Of a DNA stretch of 64,000 nucleotides, positions 1 through 13,855 are shown in pieces (position 1 is the first letter of the stretch; each line of letters begins with the position of its first letter). Made by a program: the position numbers and the translations under genes. Below the pieces are notes generated by a model. The model worked only from the letters and a program-made list of their open reading frames with translations, did not search any database and had not been told where the DNA came from. Location: contig JAQJVL010002213.1 in assembly GCA_035578905.1 (NCBI GenBank), forward strand, positions 1-64,000, given 5' to 3'. Source of the stretch: Stictocephala bisonia (lineage: Eukaryota > Arthropoda > Insecta > Hemiptera > Membracidae).

Positions 1-3000
1 AAGATTGAAACTCAAAGATCGCATGATTGAAACTCAAAGATCGCAAGATTGAAACTCAAAAATGGCAAGATTGAAACTCAAAGATTGCAAGATTCAAACT
101 CAAAGATGGCAAGATTTTAACTCAAAGATCGAAAGATTGAAACTTAAAGATTGCAAGATTGAAACTCAAAGATCGCAAGATTGAAACTCAAAGATCGAAA
201 GATAGAAACTCAAAGATGGCAAGATTGAAACTCAAAGATAGCAAGATTGGAACTCAAAGATCGCAAGATGGAAACTTAAAGATCGCTAGATTGAAACTCA
301 AAGATCGCAAGAATGAAACCCAAAGATCGCAAGATTGAAACTCAAAGATGGCAAGATTAAAACTCAAAGATCACAAGACTGAAACGCAAAGATCACAAGA
401 TTGAAACTCAAAGATCGCATGGTTGAAATTCAAAGATCGCAAGATTGAAACTCAAAGATCTCAAGATTGAAACTCAAAGATCGCAAGATGTAAAATCAAA
501 GATTGCAAGATTGAAACTCAAAGATCGCAAGATTTAAACTCAAAGATAGCAAGATTGAAACTCAAAGATCGCAAGATTGAAACTCAAAGATCGCAAGATT
601 GAAACTCAAAGATCGCAAGAATGAAACTCAAAGATCGCAAGATTGAAATTCAAAGATCGCAAGATTGAAACTCAAAGATCGCAAGATTTAAACTAAAAAA
701 TAGCAAGATTGAAACTCAAAGATCTCAAGATTCAAACTAAAAGATCGCAAGATTGAAAATCAAAGATCGCCAGAATGAGACCCAAAAATCGCAAGATTGA
801 AACTCAAATATACAAGGATTGAAACTCAACACATGCAGGATTGTAACTCAAAGATCGCAAGATTGAAACTCAAAGATCGCAAGATTGAAACTAAAAGATC
901 ACAAGATTAAAACTCAAATATTGCAAGTTGGAAACTTAAAGATCGCAAGATTGAAACTCAAAGATCGCAAGAATGAAACCCAAAGATCCCAAGATTGAAC
1001 TTCAAAGATGGCAAGATTAAAATTCAAAGATCGCAAGATTGAAACACAAAGATCGCAAGATTGAAACTCAAAGATCGCAAGATTGAAATTCAAAGATCGC
1101 AAGATTGAAACTCAAAGATCTCAAGAGTGAAACTCAAAGATCGCAAGATTGAAACTCAAAGATCGCAAGATTTAAACTAAAAAATAGCAAGATTGAAACT
1201 CAAAGATCTCAAGATTGAAACTAAAAGATCGCAAGATTGAAAATCAAAGATCGCAAGAATGAGACCCAAAGATCGCAAGTTAAAAACTCAAAGATCGAAG
1301 GATTGAAACTCAAAGATCGCAAGATTGAAACTCAAAGATCGCAAGATTGAAACTAAAAGATCACAAGATTAAAACTCAAATATCGCAAGATTGAAACTCA
1401 AAGATCGCAAGATTGAAACTCAAAAATTGCAAGATTCAAACTCAAAGATAGCAAGATTTTAACTCAAAGATCAAAAGATTGAAACTTAAAGATTGCAAGA
1501 TTGAAACTCAATTATCGCAAGATTGAAACTCAAAGATTGAAAGATAGAAACTCAAAGATGGCAAGATTTAAACTCAAAGATAGCATGATTGGAACTCAAA
1601 GATTGCAAGATGGAAACTTAAAGATCGCAAGATTGAAACTCAAAGATCGCAAGAATGAAACCCAAAGATCCCAAGATTGAACTTCAAAGATGGCAAGATT
1701 AAAATTCAAAGATCGCAAGATTGAAACACAAAGATCACAAGATTGAAACTCAAAGATCGAACGATTGAAACTCTAAGATCGCAAGATTGAAACTCAAAGA
1801 TCGCAAGATTGAATCTCAAAGATCGCAAGATTGAAACTCAAAGATTGCAAGATTTAAACTAAAAAATAGCAAGATTGAAACTCAAAGATCTCAAGATTAA
1901 AACTAAAAGATCGCAAAATTGAAAATCAAAGATCGCAAGAATGAGACCCAAAGATTGCAAGATTGAAACTCAAAGATCGAAAGATTGAAACACAAAGAAT
2001 GCAGGATTGAAACTCAAAGATCGCAAGATTGAAACTCAAAGATCGCAAGATTGAAACTAAAAGATCACAAGATTAAAACTCAAATATCGCAAGATTGAAA
2101 CTCAAAGATCGCAAGATTGAAACTTAGAGATTGCAAGATTGAAACTCAAAGATCGCAAGATTTAAACTTAAAGATCGCAAGATTGAAACTCAATGATAGC
2201 AAGATTATAACTCAAAGATGGCAAAATTTGAATTTAGAGATCGCAATTTTGAAACTCAAATATGGCAAGATTAAAACTCAAAGATCGCAAGTTTGAAAAT
2301 TAAAGATCGTAAGATTAAAACACAAAGATCGCAAGATTAAAACCCAAAGATCGCAAGATTGAAATTTAAAGATCGCAAGATTGAAACTCAAAGATCGCAA
2401 GATGGAAACTCAAAGATCGCAAGATTGAAACTCAAAGATCGCAAGATTGAACTTCAAAGATAGCAAGATTGAACCACAAAGATCGCAAGTTTAAAACTCA
2501 AAGATCGCAAAATTAAAACTCAAAGATGGCAAGATTGAAACTCAAAGATCGCAAGACTAAAACTCAAAGATCGTAAGATTTAAAATCAAAGATTGCAAGA
2601 TTGAATCTCAAATATCGCAAGATTTAAACTCAAAGATAGCAAGATTGAAACTCAAAGATAGCAAGTTTGAAACTCAAAGATCACATGATTGAAACTCAAA
2701 AATCGCAAGATTGAAACTCAAAAATCACAAGATTGAAATTCAAAGATCGCAAGATTGAAACTCAAAGATAGCAAGATTGAACCACATAGATCGCAAGTTT
2801 AAAACTCAAAGATCGCAAGATTCAAACTCAAAGATCGCAAGATTGAAATTCAAAGATCGCCAGAATGAATCCCAAAGATCGCAAGAATGAAACTAAAAGA
2901 TCGCAAGATTGAAACTCAAAAAATGCAAGATTGAAACTCAAAGATCACAAGATTAAACCCCAAATATCGCAGGATTGAACTCAAAGATCGCAAGATTGAA

Positions 3001-6000
3001 TCTTAAAGATTGCAAAATTGAAACTCAAAGATCGCAAGATTGAAACTCAAAGATCGAACGATTGAAACTCAAAGATCGCAAGATTGAAACTCAAAGATCG
3101 CAAGATTGAATCTCAAAGATCGCAAGATTGAAACTCAAAGATTGCAAGATTGAAACTCAAAGATCGCAAGATTAAAACTCAAAAATGGCAAGATTGAAAC
3201 TCAAAGATTGCAAGATTCAAACTCAAAGATAGCAAGATTTTAATTTAAAGATCGAAAGATTGAAACTTAAAGATTGCAATATTGAAACTCAAAGATCGCA
3301 AGATTGAAACTCAAAGATCGAAAGATAGAAACTCAAAGATGGCAAGATTGAAACTCAAAGATAGCAAGATTGAAACTCAAAGATTGCAAGATTCAAACTC
3401 AAAGATAGCAATATTGAATCTCAAGATAGCAAGTTTGAAACTAATAGAACGCAAGATTGAAACTCAAAGATCGCAAGATTGAAATTTAAAGATCGCAAGA
3501 TTGAAACTCAAAGATCATAAGATTGAAACTCAAAGATCGCAAGATTGAAACTCAAAGATCGCAAGATTGAAACTCGAAGATCGCAAGATTGAAATTCAAA
3601 CATAGCAAGTTTGAAACTAAAAGATCGCAAGTTTGAAACTCAAAGATCGCATGATTGAAACTCAAAGATCGCAAGATTTAAACTCATAGACAGCAAGATT
3701 GAAATTCAAAGATCGCAAGATTGAAACTCAAAGATCGCAAGAATAAAACTCAAACATGGCAAGATTTAAACACAATTCGCAAGATTAAAACTCAAAGATG
3801 GCAAGATTGAAACTCAAAGATCGCAAGATTGAAACTCAAAGATCGCAAGAATTAAACTCAAAGATCGCAAGATTAAAACTCAAAGATCGCATGATTGAAA
3901 CTCAAAGATCGCAAGATTGAAACTCAAAGATAGCAAGATTGAAACTCAAAGATAGCAAGTTTGAAACTCAAAGATTGCAAGATTCAAACTCAAAGATAGC
4001 AAGATTGAATCTCAAAGATAGCAAGTTTGAAACTAATAGAACGCAAGATTGAAACTCAAAGATAGCAAGATTGAACCACAAAGATCGCAAGTTTAAAACT
4101 CAAAGATCGCAAGATTCAAACTCAAAGATCGCAAGATTGAAACTCAAAGATCGCAAGAATGAAAACCAAAGATCGCAAGAATGAAACTAAAAGATCGCAA
4201 GATTGAAACTCAAAGAATGCAAGATTGAAACTCAAAGATCACAAGATTAAACCTCAAATATCGCAGGATTGAACTTAAAGATCGCAAGATTGAAACTCAA
4301 AGATCGAACGATTAAAACTCAAAGATCGCAAGATTGAAACTCAAAGTTCGCAAGATTAAATCTCAAAGATCGCAAGATTGAAACTCAAAGATTGCAAGAT
4401 TGAAACTCAAAGATCGCAAGATTGAAACTCAAAAATGGCAAGATTGAAACTCAAAGATTGCAAGATTCAAACTCAAAGATCAAAAGATAGAAACTCAAAG
4501 ATGGCAAGATTGAAACTCAAAGATAGCAAGATTGAAACTCAAAGATTGCAAGATTTAAACTCAAAGATAGCAAGATTGAATCTCAAAGATAGCAAGTTTG
4601 AAACTAATAGAACGCAAGATTGAAACTTAAAGATCGCAAGATTGAAACTCAAAGATCGCAAGATTGAAACTCAAAGATCACAAGATTGAAACTCAAAGAT
4701 CGCAAGATTGAAACTCAAAGATCGCAAGATTGAAACTCGAAGATCGCAAGATTGAAATTCAAACATAGCAAGTTTGGAACTAAAAGATCGCAAGATTGAA
4801 ACTCAAAGATCGCATGATTTAAACTCAAAGATCGCAAGATTTAAACTCATAGATGGCAAGATTGAAATTCAAAGATCGCAAGATTGAAACTCAAAGATCG
4901 CAAAAATAAAACTCAAAGATGGCAAGATTTAAACTCAATTCGCAAGATTAAAACTCAAAGATGGCAAGATTGAAACACAAAGATCGCAAGATTGAAACTC
5001 AAAGATCGCAAGAATTAAACTCAAAGATCGCAAGATTGAAACTCAAAGATCGCATGATTGAAACTCAAAGATCGCAAGATTGAAACTCAAAGATAGCAAG
5101 ATTGAAACTCAAAGATAGCAAGTTTGAAACTCAAAGATCGCATGATTGAAACTCAAAAATCGCAAGATTGAAACTCAAAGATCACAAGATTGAAATTCAA
5201 AGATCGCAAGATTGAAACTCAAAGATCAAACGATTGAAGCTCAAAGATCGCAAGTTTGAAACTCAAAGATCACAAGATTGAAACTTAAAGATCGAAGGAT
5301 TGAAACTCAAAAAATTCAGAATTGAAACTCAAAGATCGCAAGATTGAGACTCAAAGATCGCATGATTGAAACTCAAAAATCGCAAGATTGCGACTCAAAG
5401 ATCACAAGATTGAAATTCAAAGATCGCAAGATTGAAACTCAAAGATCAAACGATTGAATCTCAAAGATCGCAAGATTGAAACTCAAAGATCGCAAGATTG
5501 AAACTCAAAGATCGCAAGATTGAAACTCAAAGATCGCAAGATTGAAACTCAAAGATCGCAAGATTTTAACTAAAAAATAGCAAGATTGAAACTCAAAGAT
5601 CTCAAGATTGAAACTAAAAGATCGCAAGATTGAAAATCAATAAACGCAAGAATGAGACCCAAAGATCGCAAGATTGAATTTCAAAGATCGAAGGATTGAA
5701 ACTCAAAGAATGCAGGATTGAAACTCAAAGATCGCAAGATTGAAACTCAAAGATCGCAAGATTGAAACTCATAGATGGCAAGATTGAAACTCAAAGATGG
5801 CAAGATTGAAACTCAAAGATCGCAAGATTGAAATTTAAGATCGCAAGATTGAAACTCAAAGATTGCAAGATTGAAACTCAAAGATGGCAAGATTGAAACT
5901 CAAAAATCGCAGGATTGAAACTCAAAGATCACAAGAATTAAACTCAGAGATCGCAAGATTGAAACTCAAAGATCGCAAGATTGAAACTCAAAGATCGCAA

Positions 6001-6878
6001 GATTGAAACTCAATGATAGCAAGATTATAACTCAAAAATGGCAAAATTTGAAGTCAAGGATCGCAATTTTGAAACTCAAATATGGCAAGATTAAAACTCA
6101 AAGATCGCAAGTTTGAAGCTTAAAGATCGTAAGATTGAAACACAAAGGTCGCAAGATTAAAACCCAAAGATCGCAAGATTGAAACTCAAAGATCGCAAGA
6201 TTGAAACTCAAAGATCGCAAGATTGAAACTTAAAGATCGCAAGATTGAAACTCAAAGATTGCAAGATTGAAACTCAAGGATGGCAAAATTGAAACTCAAA
6301 GATAGCAAGATTACAACTCAAAGATCGCAAGATTAAAATTTAAAGATCACAAGAATTATACTCAAAGATCGCAAGATTGAAACTCAAAGATCGCAAGATT
6401 AAAAATCGAAGATCGCGAGATTGAAATTCAAAGATAGCAAGTTAAAAACTCAAAGATCGCAAGATTGAAACTCGAAGATCGCAAGATTGAAATTCAAAGA
6501 TAGCAAGTTTGAAACTATAAGATCGCAAGATTGAAACTCAAAGATCGCATGATTGAAACTCAAAGATCGCAAGATTGAAACTCAAAAATGGCAAGATTGA
6601 AACTCAAAGATTGCAAGATTCAAACTCAAAGATGGCAAGATTTTAACTCAAAGATCGAAAGATTGAAACTTAAAGATTGCAAGATTGAAACTCAAAGATC
6701 GCAAGATTGAAACTCAAAGATCGAAAGATAGAAACTCAAAGATGGCAAGATTGAAACTCAAAGATAGCAAGATTGGAACTCAGAGATCGCATGATTGAAA
6801 CTCAAAGATCGCAAGATTGAAACTCAAAGATAGCAAGATTGAAACTCAAAGATAGCAAGTTTGAAACTATAAGATCGC
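1..6878 (+). repeat. 22-bp satellite array, copy A of a 6.88-kb higher-order unit
   Basis: Continuous head-to-tail array of the 22-bp monomer, with single-base variants at most positions and almost no foreign sequence. Position 1 aligns to 6,879, and several distinctive variants recur at the same offset: the GCAAGTTGGAAAC variant at about 921 and 7,799, and the GTTTGAAAATTAAAG variant at 2,291 and 9,171. The period is 6,878 bp, which is 313 x 22 - 8. Sub-blocks repeat inside the unit. The marker CTAATAGAAC occurs at about 3,441, 4,033 and 4,603, and the TCAAACGATTGA variant occurs near 5,225 and 5,445. No gene, promoter or RNA gene is visible. The repeat call is certain. The HOR boundaries are arbitrary because the window opens inside the array. 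Confidence 0.95.
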
Positions 6879-7142
6879 AAGATTGAAACTCAAAGATCGC
6901 ATGATTGAAACTCAAAGATCGCAAGATTGAAACTCAAAAATGGCAAGATTGAAACTGAAAGATTGCAAGATTCAAACTCAAGATGGCAAGATTTTAACTC
7001 AAAGATCGAAAGATTGAAACTTAAAGATTGCAAGATTGAAACTCAAAGATCGCAAGATTGAAACTCAAAGATCGAAAGATAGAAACTCAAAGATGGCAAG
7101 ATTGAAACTCAAAGATAGCAAGATTGGAACTCAGAGATCGCA
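6484..7142 (+). repeat. Local tandem duplication, 352-bp offset (16 monomers)
   Basis: The rare variant GTTTGAAACTATAAGATC occurs at about 6,507 and again at about 6,859, exactly 352 bp (16 x 22) apart. The following monomers match at the same offset, including the TTTTAACTC, GATCGAAAGATAGAAAC and GGAACTCAGAG variants. The two copies separate after about 6,790 and 7,142, so roughly 265 bp is clearly shared, with a short insertion of standard monomers between. The duplication lies across the junction between copies A and B of the 6.88-kb unit and may mark the exchange that joined them; that link is inference. Confidence 0.8.
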
Positions 7143-10100
7143 AGATGGAAACATAAAGATCGCTAGATTGAAACTCAAAGATCGCAAGAATGAAACCCAA
7201 AGATCGCAAGATTGAAACTCAAAGATGGCAAGATTAAAACTCAAAGATCACAAGACTGAAACGCAAAGATCACAAGATTGAAACTCAAAGATCGCAATGG
7301 TTGAAATTCAAAGATCGCAAGATTGAAACTCAAAGATCTCAAGATTGAAACTCAAAGATCGCAAGATTTAAAATCAAAGATTGCAAGATTGAAACTCAAA
7401 GATCGCAAGATTTAAACTCAAAGATAGCAAGATTGAAACTCAAAGATCAAACGATTGAAACTCAAAGATCGCAAGATTGAAACTCAAAGATCGCAAGATT
7501 GAAACTCAAAGATCGCAAGATTGAAATTCAAAGATCGCAAGATTGAAACTCAAAGATCGCAAGATTTAAACTAAAAAATAGCAAGATTGAAACTCAAAGA
7601 TCTCAAGATTCAAACTAAAAGATCGCAAGTTTGAAAATCAAAGATCGCAAGAATGAGACCCAAAGATCGCCAGATTGAAACTCAAATATACAAGGATTGA
7701 AACTCAAAGAATGCAGGATTGTAACTCAAAGATCGCAAGATTGAAACTCAAAGATCGTAAGATTGAAACTAAAAGATCACAAGATTAAAACTCAAATATT
7801 GCAAGTTGGAAACTTAAAGATCGCAAGATTGAAACTCAAAGATCGCAAGAATGAAACCCAAAGATCCCAAGATTGAACTTCAAAGATGGCAAGATTAAAA
7901 TTCAAAGATCGCAAGATTGAAACACAAAGATCGCAAGATTGAAAACTCAAAGATCGCAAGATTGAAATTCAAAGATCGCAAGATTGAAACTCAAAGATCT
8001 CAAGAGTGAAACTCAAAGATCGCAAGATTGAAACTCAAAGATCGCAAGATTTAAACTAAAAAATAGCAAGATTGAAACTCAAAGATCTCAAGATTGAAAA
8101 CTAAAAGATCGCAAGATTGAAAATCAAAGATCGCAAGAATGAGACCCAAAGATCGCAAGTTAAAAACTCAAAGATCGAAGGATTGAAACTCAAAGATCGC
8201 AAGATTGAAACTCAAAGATCGCAAGATTGAAACTAAAAGATCACAAGATTAAAACTCAAATATCGCAAGATTGAAACTCAAAGATCGCAAGATTGAAACT
8301 CAAAGATTGCAAGATTCAAACTCAAAGATAGCAAGATTTTAACTCAAAGATCAAAAGATTGAAACTTAAAGATTGCAAGATTGAAACTCAATTATCGCAA
8401 GATTGAAACTCAAAGATTGAAAGATAGAAACTCAAAGATGGCAAGATTTAAACTCAAAGATAGCATGATTGGAACTCAAGATTGCAAGATGGAAACTTAA
8501 AGATCGCAAGATTGAAACTCAAGATCGCAAGAATGAAACCCAAAGATCCCAAGATTGAACTTCAAAGATGGCAAGATTAAAATTCAAAGATCGCAAGATT
8601 GAAACACAAAGATCACAAGATTGAAAACTCAAAGATCGAACGATTGAAACTCTAAGATCGCAAGATTGAAACTCAAAGATCGCAAGATGAATCTCAAAGA
8701 TCGCAAGATTGAAACTCAAAGATTGCAAGATTTAAACTAAAAAATAGCAAGATTGAAACTCAAAGATCTCAAGATTAAAACTAAAAGATCGCAAAATTGA
8801 AAATCAAAGATCGCAAGAATGAGACCCAAAGATTGCAAGATTGAAACTCAAAGATCGAAAGATTGAAACACAAAGAATGCAGGATTGAAACTCAAAGATC
8901 GCAAGATTGAAACTCAAAGATCGCAAGATTGAAACTAAAAGATCACAAGATTAAAACTCAAATATCGCAAGATTGAAACTCAAAGATCGCAAGATTGAAA
9001 ACTTAGAGATTGCAAGATTGAAACTCAAAGATCGCAAGATTTAAACTTAAAGATCGCAAGATTGAAACTCAATGATAGCAAGATTATAACTCAAAGATGG
9101 CAAAATTTGAATATAGAGATCGCAATTTTGAAACCTCAAATATGGCAAGATTAAAACTCAAAGATCGCAAGTTTGAAAATTAAAGATCGTAAGATTAAAA
9201 CACAAAGATCGCAAGATTAAAACCCAAAGATCGCAAGATTGAAATTTAAAGATCGCAAGATTGAAACTCAAAGATCGCAAGATGGAAACTCAAAGATCGC
9301 AAGATTGAAACTCAAAGATCGCTAAGATTGAACTTCAAAGATAGCAAGATTGAACCCACAAAGATCGCAAGTTTAAAACTCAAAAGATCGCAAAATTAAA
9401 ACTCAAAGATGGCAAGATTGAAACTCAAAGATCGCAAGACTAAAACTCAAAGATCGTAAGATTTAAAATCAAAGATTGCAAGATTGAATCTCAAATATCG
9501 CAAGATTTAAACTCAAAGATAGCAAGATTGAAACTCAAAGATAGCAAGTTTGAAACTCAAAGATCACATGATTGAAACTCAAAAATCGCAAGATTGAAAC
9601 TCAAAAATCAACAAGATTGAAATTCAAAGATCGCAAGATTGAAACTCAAAGATAGCAAGATTGAACCACATAGATCGCAAGTTTAAAACTCAAAGATCGC
9701 AAGATTCAAACTCAAAGATCGCAAGATTGAAATTCAAAGATCGCCAGAATGAATCCCAAAGATCGCAAGAATGAAACTAAAAGATCGCAAGATTGAAACT
9801 CAAAAATGCAAGATTGAAACTCAAAGATCACAAGATTAAACCTCAAATATCGCAGGATTGAACTCAAAGATCGCAAGATTGAATCTTAAAGATTGCAAGA
9901 TTGAAACTCAAAGATCGCAAGATTGAAACTCAAAGATCGAACGATTGAAACTCAAAGATCGCAAGATTGAAACTCAAAGATCGCAAGATTGAATCTCAAA
10001 GATCGCAAGATTGAAACTCAAAGATTGCAAGATTGAAACTCAAAGATCGCAAGATTGAAACTCAAAAATGGCAAGATTGAAACTCAAAGATTGCAAGATT

Positions 10101-12732
10101 CAAACTCAAAGATAGCAAGATTTTAATTTAAAGATCGAAAGATTGAAACTTAAAGATTGCAATATTGAAACTCAAAGATCGCAAGATTGAAACTCAAAGA
10201 TCGAAAGATAGAACTCAAAGATGGCAAGATTGAAACTCAAAGATAGCAAGATTGAACTCAAAGATTGCAAGATTCAACTCAAAGATAGCAATATTGAATC
10301 TCAAGATAGCAAGTTTGAAATAATAGAACGCAAGATTGAAACTCAAAGATCGCAAGATTGAAATTTAAAGATCGCAAGATTGAAACTAAAAGATCATAAG
10401 ATTGAAACTCAAAGATCGCAAGATTGAAACTCAAAGATCGCAAGATTGAAACTCGAAGATCGCAAGATTGATATTCAAAGATAGCAAGTTTGAAACTAAA
10501 AAGATCGCAAGTTTGAAACTCAAAGATCGCATGATTGAAACTCAAAGATCGCAAGATTTAAAACTCATAGACAGCAAGATTGAAATTCAAAGATCGCAAG
10601 ATACTAAACTCAAAGATCGCAAGAAATAAAACTCAAAACATGGCAAGATTTAAACACAATTCGCAAGATTAAAACTCAAAGATGGCAAGATTGAAACTCA
10701 AAGATCGCAAGATTGAAACTCAAAGATCGCAAGAATTAAACTCAAGATCGCAAGATTAAAACTCCAAAGATCGCATGATTGAAACTCAAAGATCGCAAGA
10801 TTGAAACTCAAAGATAGCAAGATTGAAACCTCCAAAGATAAGCAAGTTTGAACCTCAAAGATTGGCAAGATTCAACCTCAAGATAGCAAGATTGAATCTC
10901 AAAGATAGCAAGTTTGAACTAATAGAACGCAAGATTGAAACTCAAAGCTAGCAAGATTGAACCACAAGATCGCACGTTTAAAACTCATAGATGCAAGATT
11001 CAAAACTCAAAGATCGCAAGATTGAAACTCAAAGATCGCAAGAATGAATACCCAAAGATCGCAAAGAATGAAACTAAAAGATCGCAAGATTGAAACTCAA
11101 AGAAAGCAAGATTGAAACTCAAAGATCACAAGATTAAACTCCCACTAAATATCGCAGGATTGAACCTTAAAGATCGCAAGATTGAAACTCAAAGATCGAA
11201 CCGATTAAAACTCAAAGATCGCACGATTGAAAACTCAAAGTTCGCAAGATTAAATCTCAAAGATCGCAAGATTGAAACTCAAGATTGCAAGATTGAAACT
11301 CAAAGATCGCAAGATTGAAACTCAAAATGGCAAGATTGAAACTCAAAGATTGCAAGATTTCAAACTCAAAGATCAAAAGATAGAAACTCAAAGATGGCAA
11401 GATTGAAACTCAAGATAGCAAGATTGAAATCAAAGATTGCAAGATTTTAAACTCAAAGATAGCAAGATTGAATCTCAAAGATAGCAAGTTTGAAACTAAT
11501 AGAACGCAAGATTGAAACTTAAAGATCGCAAGATTGAAACTCAAAGATCGCAAGATTGAAACTCAAAGATCACAAGATTGAAACTCCAAGATCGCAAGAT
11601 TGAAACTCAAAAGATCGCAAGATTGAAACTCGAAGATCGCAAGATTGAAATTCAAACATAGCAAGTTTGGAACTAAAAGATCGCAAGATTAAAACTCAAG
11701 ATCGCATGATTAAAACTCAAAGATCGCAAGATTTAAACTCATAGATGGCAAGATTGAAATTCAAAGATCGCAAGATTGAAACTCAAAGATCGCAAAAATA
11801 AAACTCAAAGATGGCAAGATTTAAACTCAATTCGCAAGATTAAAACTCAAAGATGGCAAGATTGAAACACAAAGACTCGCAAGATTGAAACTCAAGATCG
11901 CAAGAATTAAACTCAATAGATCGCAAGGATTGAAACTCAAAGCTCGCAGGATTGAAACTCAAAGGTTGTAGCAAGATTTGAAACTCAGATAAGATAGCAA
12001 GATTGAAAACTCAAAGATGTAGTCAGTTTGAAATCTCAAAGAACTCGCTATAGATTGGAAACTCAAAAATCCGCGCAAGATTGAAACTCAAATTGGCGGA
12101 TCACGAAGAGTGGACAGAGAGATATTCAAAGAATTATCAGCAAGATTGAACTCAAAGAATCAAACGATTGAAGCTCAAAGAATCGCACATTGTTTGAAAC
12201 TCAAAGATCGAGCAAGATTGAAAACTTAAAGATCGTAAGGATGTGAAACTCAAAAAAATTCAGAATTTGAAACTCAAAGATCGTAAAGATTTGAGCTCAA
12301 AGCTCGGCTCATGATTGAAACTCAAAGAATATGCAAGATTGCGACTCAAAGATGCACAAGATTGAAAATTTTCAAAGATTCGCGCGAAAGATTGAACTCA
12401 AGATATAACGATTGAATTCTCAAGATCGCAAGATTGAAACTCAAAGATCGCAAGATTGAAACTCAAAGATCGCAAGATTGAAACTCAAAGATCGCAAGAT
12501 TGAAAACTCAAAGATCGCAAGATTTTAACTAAAAAATAGCAAGCATTGAAACTCAATAGATTCTCACGATTGAAACTAAAAGATCGCAAGATTGAAAATC
12601 AATAAACGCAAGAATGAGACCCAAAGATCGCAAGATTGAATTCTCAAAGATCGAAAGGATTGAAACTCAAAGAATGCAGGATTGAAACTCAAAGATCGCA
12701 AGATTGAAACTCAAAGATCGCAAGATTGAAAC
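6879..12732 (+). repeat. 22-bp satellite array, copy B of the 6.88-kb unit, progressively error-rich
   Basis: This follows copy A monomer by monomer up to the point equivalent to about 5,770, then diverges: GAAACCAAAAGATCAC here, GAAACTCATAGATGG in copy A. It spans 5,854 bp against about 5,770 bp in copy A, so roughly 84 net bases have been inserted. Early examples are GCAATGG for GCATGG near 7,298 and GAAAACTC for GAAACTC near 7,940. From about 10,800 insertions become frequent (GAAACCTCCAAAGATAAGC near 10,830), and 12,000-12,420 contains whole stretches that no longer read as monomers. It is still satellite, but base-level accuracy past about 10 kb is doubtful. Confidence 0.9.
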
Positions 12733-13529
12733 CAAAAGATCACAGATTATAAACTCAAATATCGCAAGATTAAAACTCAAAGATCGCAAGATAGAAACTT
12801 AGAGATTGCAAGATGTGAAAACTCAAAGATCGCAAAATTGAAACTCAAAGATCGAAAGATTGAAACTCAAAGATCGAACGATTGAAACTCAAAGATCGCA
12901 AGATTAAAACTCAAAGATCGCAAGATTGAAACTCAAAGATCGCAAGATTGAAACTCAAAGATCGCAAGATTGAAATTTAGAGATCGCAAGATTGAAACTC
13001 AAAGAACGAACGATTGAAACTCAAAGATCGCAAGATTGAAACTCAAAGATCGCAAGAATTAAACTCAAAGATCGCAAGATTTGAAACTCAAAGATCGCAT
13101 GATTGAAACTCCAAGATCGCAAGATTGAAACTCAAAGAAGATAGAAGATTTAAACTCAAAGATAGCAAGTTTGAAACTCAAAGATCGGCATGATTGAAAA
13201 ACTCAAAAACTCGCAAGATTGAAACTCAAAGATCACAATATTGAAATCAAAGATCGCAAGATTGAAACTTAAAGATCGAACTATTGAAACTCAAAGATCG
13301 CAAGATTGAAACTCAAAGATCGTAAGATTGAAACTCACATATCGCAAGATTAACAAATCCCCATTAAGATACGAATCGCATAGACTTGGAATTTCAGATA
13401 AATGAGTCGCGCAGAAATTTAAAACTCAAAAGGATCGCAGACTAGATTGTAAATCTCTAAAATGTCAAGATTGATTGAAACTCAAAATTGCAAGATTCAA
13501 ACTCATAAGATGAGCAAGATTGAATCTCA
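12733..13529 (+). repeat. 22-bp satellite array, partly degraded
   Basis: Recognisable monomers continue, with variants also seen at 26,160-26,360: GAAACCAAAAGATCAC, GAAATTTAGAGATCGC and AAAGAACGAACGATTG. Extra bases appear throughout, for example a TGTG insertion near 12,814 and GATCGGCATGATTGAAAAAC near 13,190. The last 200 bp (about 13,340-13,529) are increasingly scrambled. No gene is seen. Confidence 0.8.
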
Positions 13530-13855
13530 AAAGGATGATGCGTGAGAACGTTCCATTCCAGCGCCCATCGCCAATTGCGGAAGATTGAAATTAAAGATAG
13601 GAAGCTTGAAACTCAAAGAATGCATAGCATTAAAGCCAGGAGTATCGTCTTTCTCGATAATGAAGGTCTCGCAGGAGCGATTGAAACTGTTCGCAGAAAC
13701 GAGTCGGCCACAAGATTAGGGAAACTCCAAAGACTCGACACGAGTGGAAAAACTTCAAGGATCGCAAGATTGAAGACTCAAGAGTTCGCAAGTTTAAAAC
13801 TAAAGATCGCACGGATTGAAGTTCTCAAAGGATCGCAAGATTGAAACTCAAAGTA
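13530..13855 (+). other. Scrambled patch inside the satellite
   Basis: Satellite words such as GATTGAAACT and ATCGCAAGATTGAA persist, but they are broken up by unrelated sequence, most densely at 13,540-13,570 and 13,630-13,740. A 100-codon open frame covers 13,542-13,844. Its 3' half still encodes satellite-derived peptide (RIARLK, SLKLKIARIE), and it has no recognisable domain, so I do not call it a gene. It is the most GC-rich, least repeat-like patch before 15 kb. It could be sequencing corruption or a small diverged island. Confidence 0.5.

Noticed and set aside
3282..3482. Lys/Arg-rich repetitive proteins encoded on + (this frame and its many relatives up to 63,812)
   Set aside because: The peptide period of 22 residues is forced by the DNA repeat. 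Frames depend on chance loss of the TGA, start at any ATG variant, and have no promoter, conserved start or domain.
8519..10554. Phe/Leu-rich hydrophobic proteins on the - strand (8,519-8,728, 10,279-10,554 and relatives)
   Set aside because: They are reverse-strand translations of the same satellite. The Phe-rich peptide only looks membrane-like because the monomer's complement is T-rich.
13542..13844. 100-codon + frame, longest outside the C-rich tract
   Set aside because: Half of it is recognisable satellite translation, it overlaps a minus-strand frame, lies in corrupted sequence, and shows no known motif.
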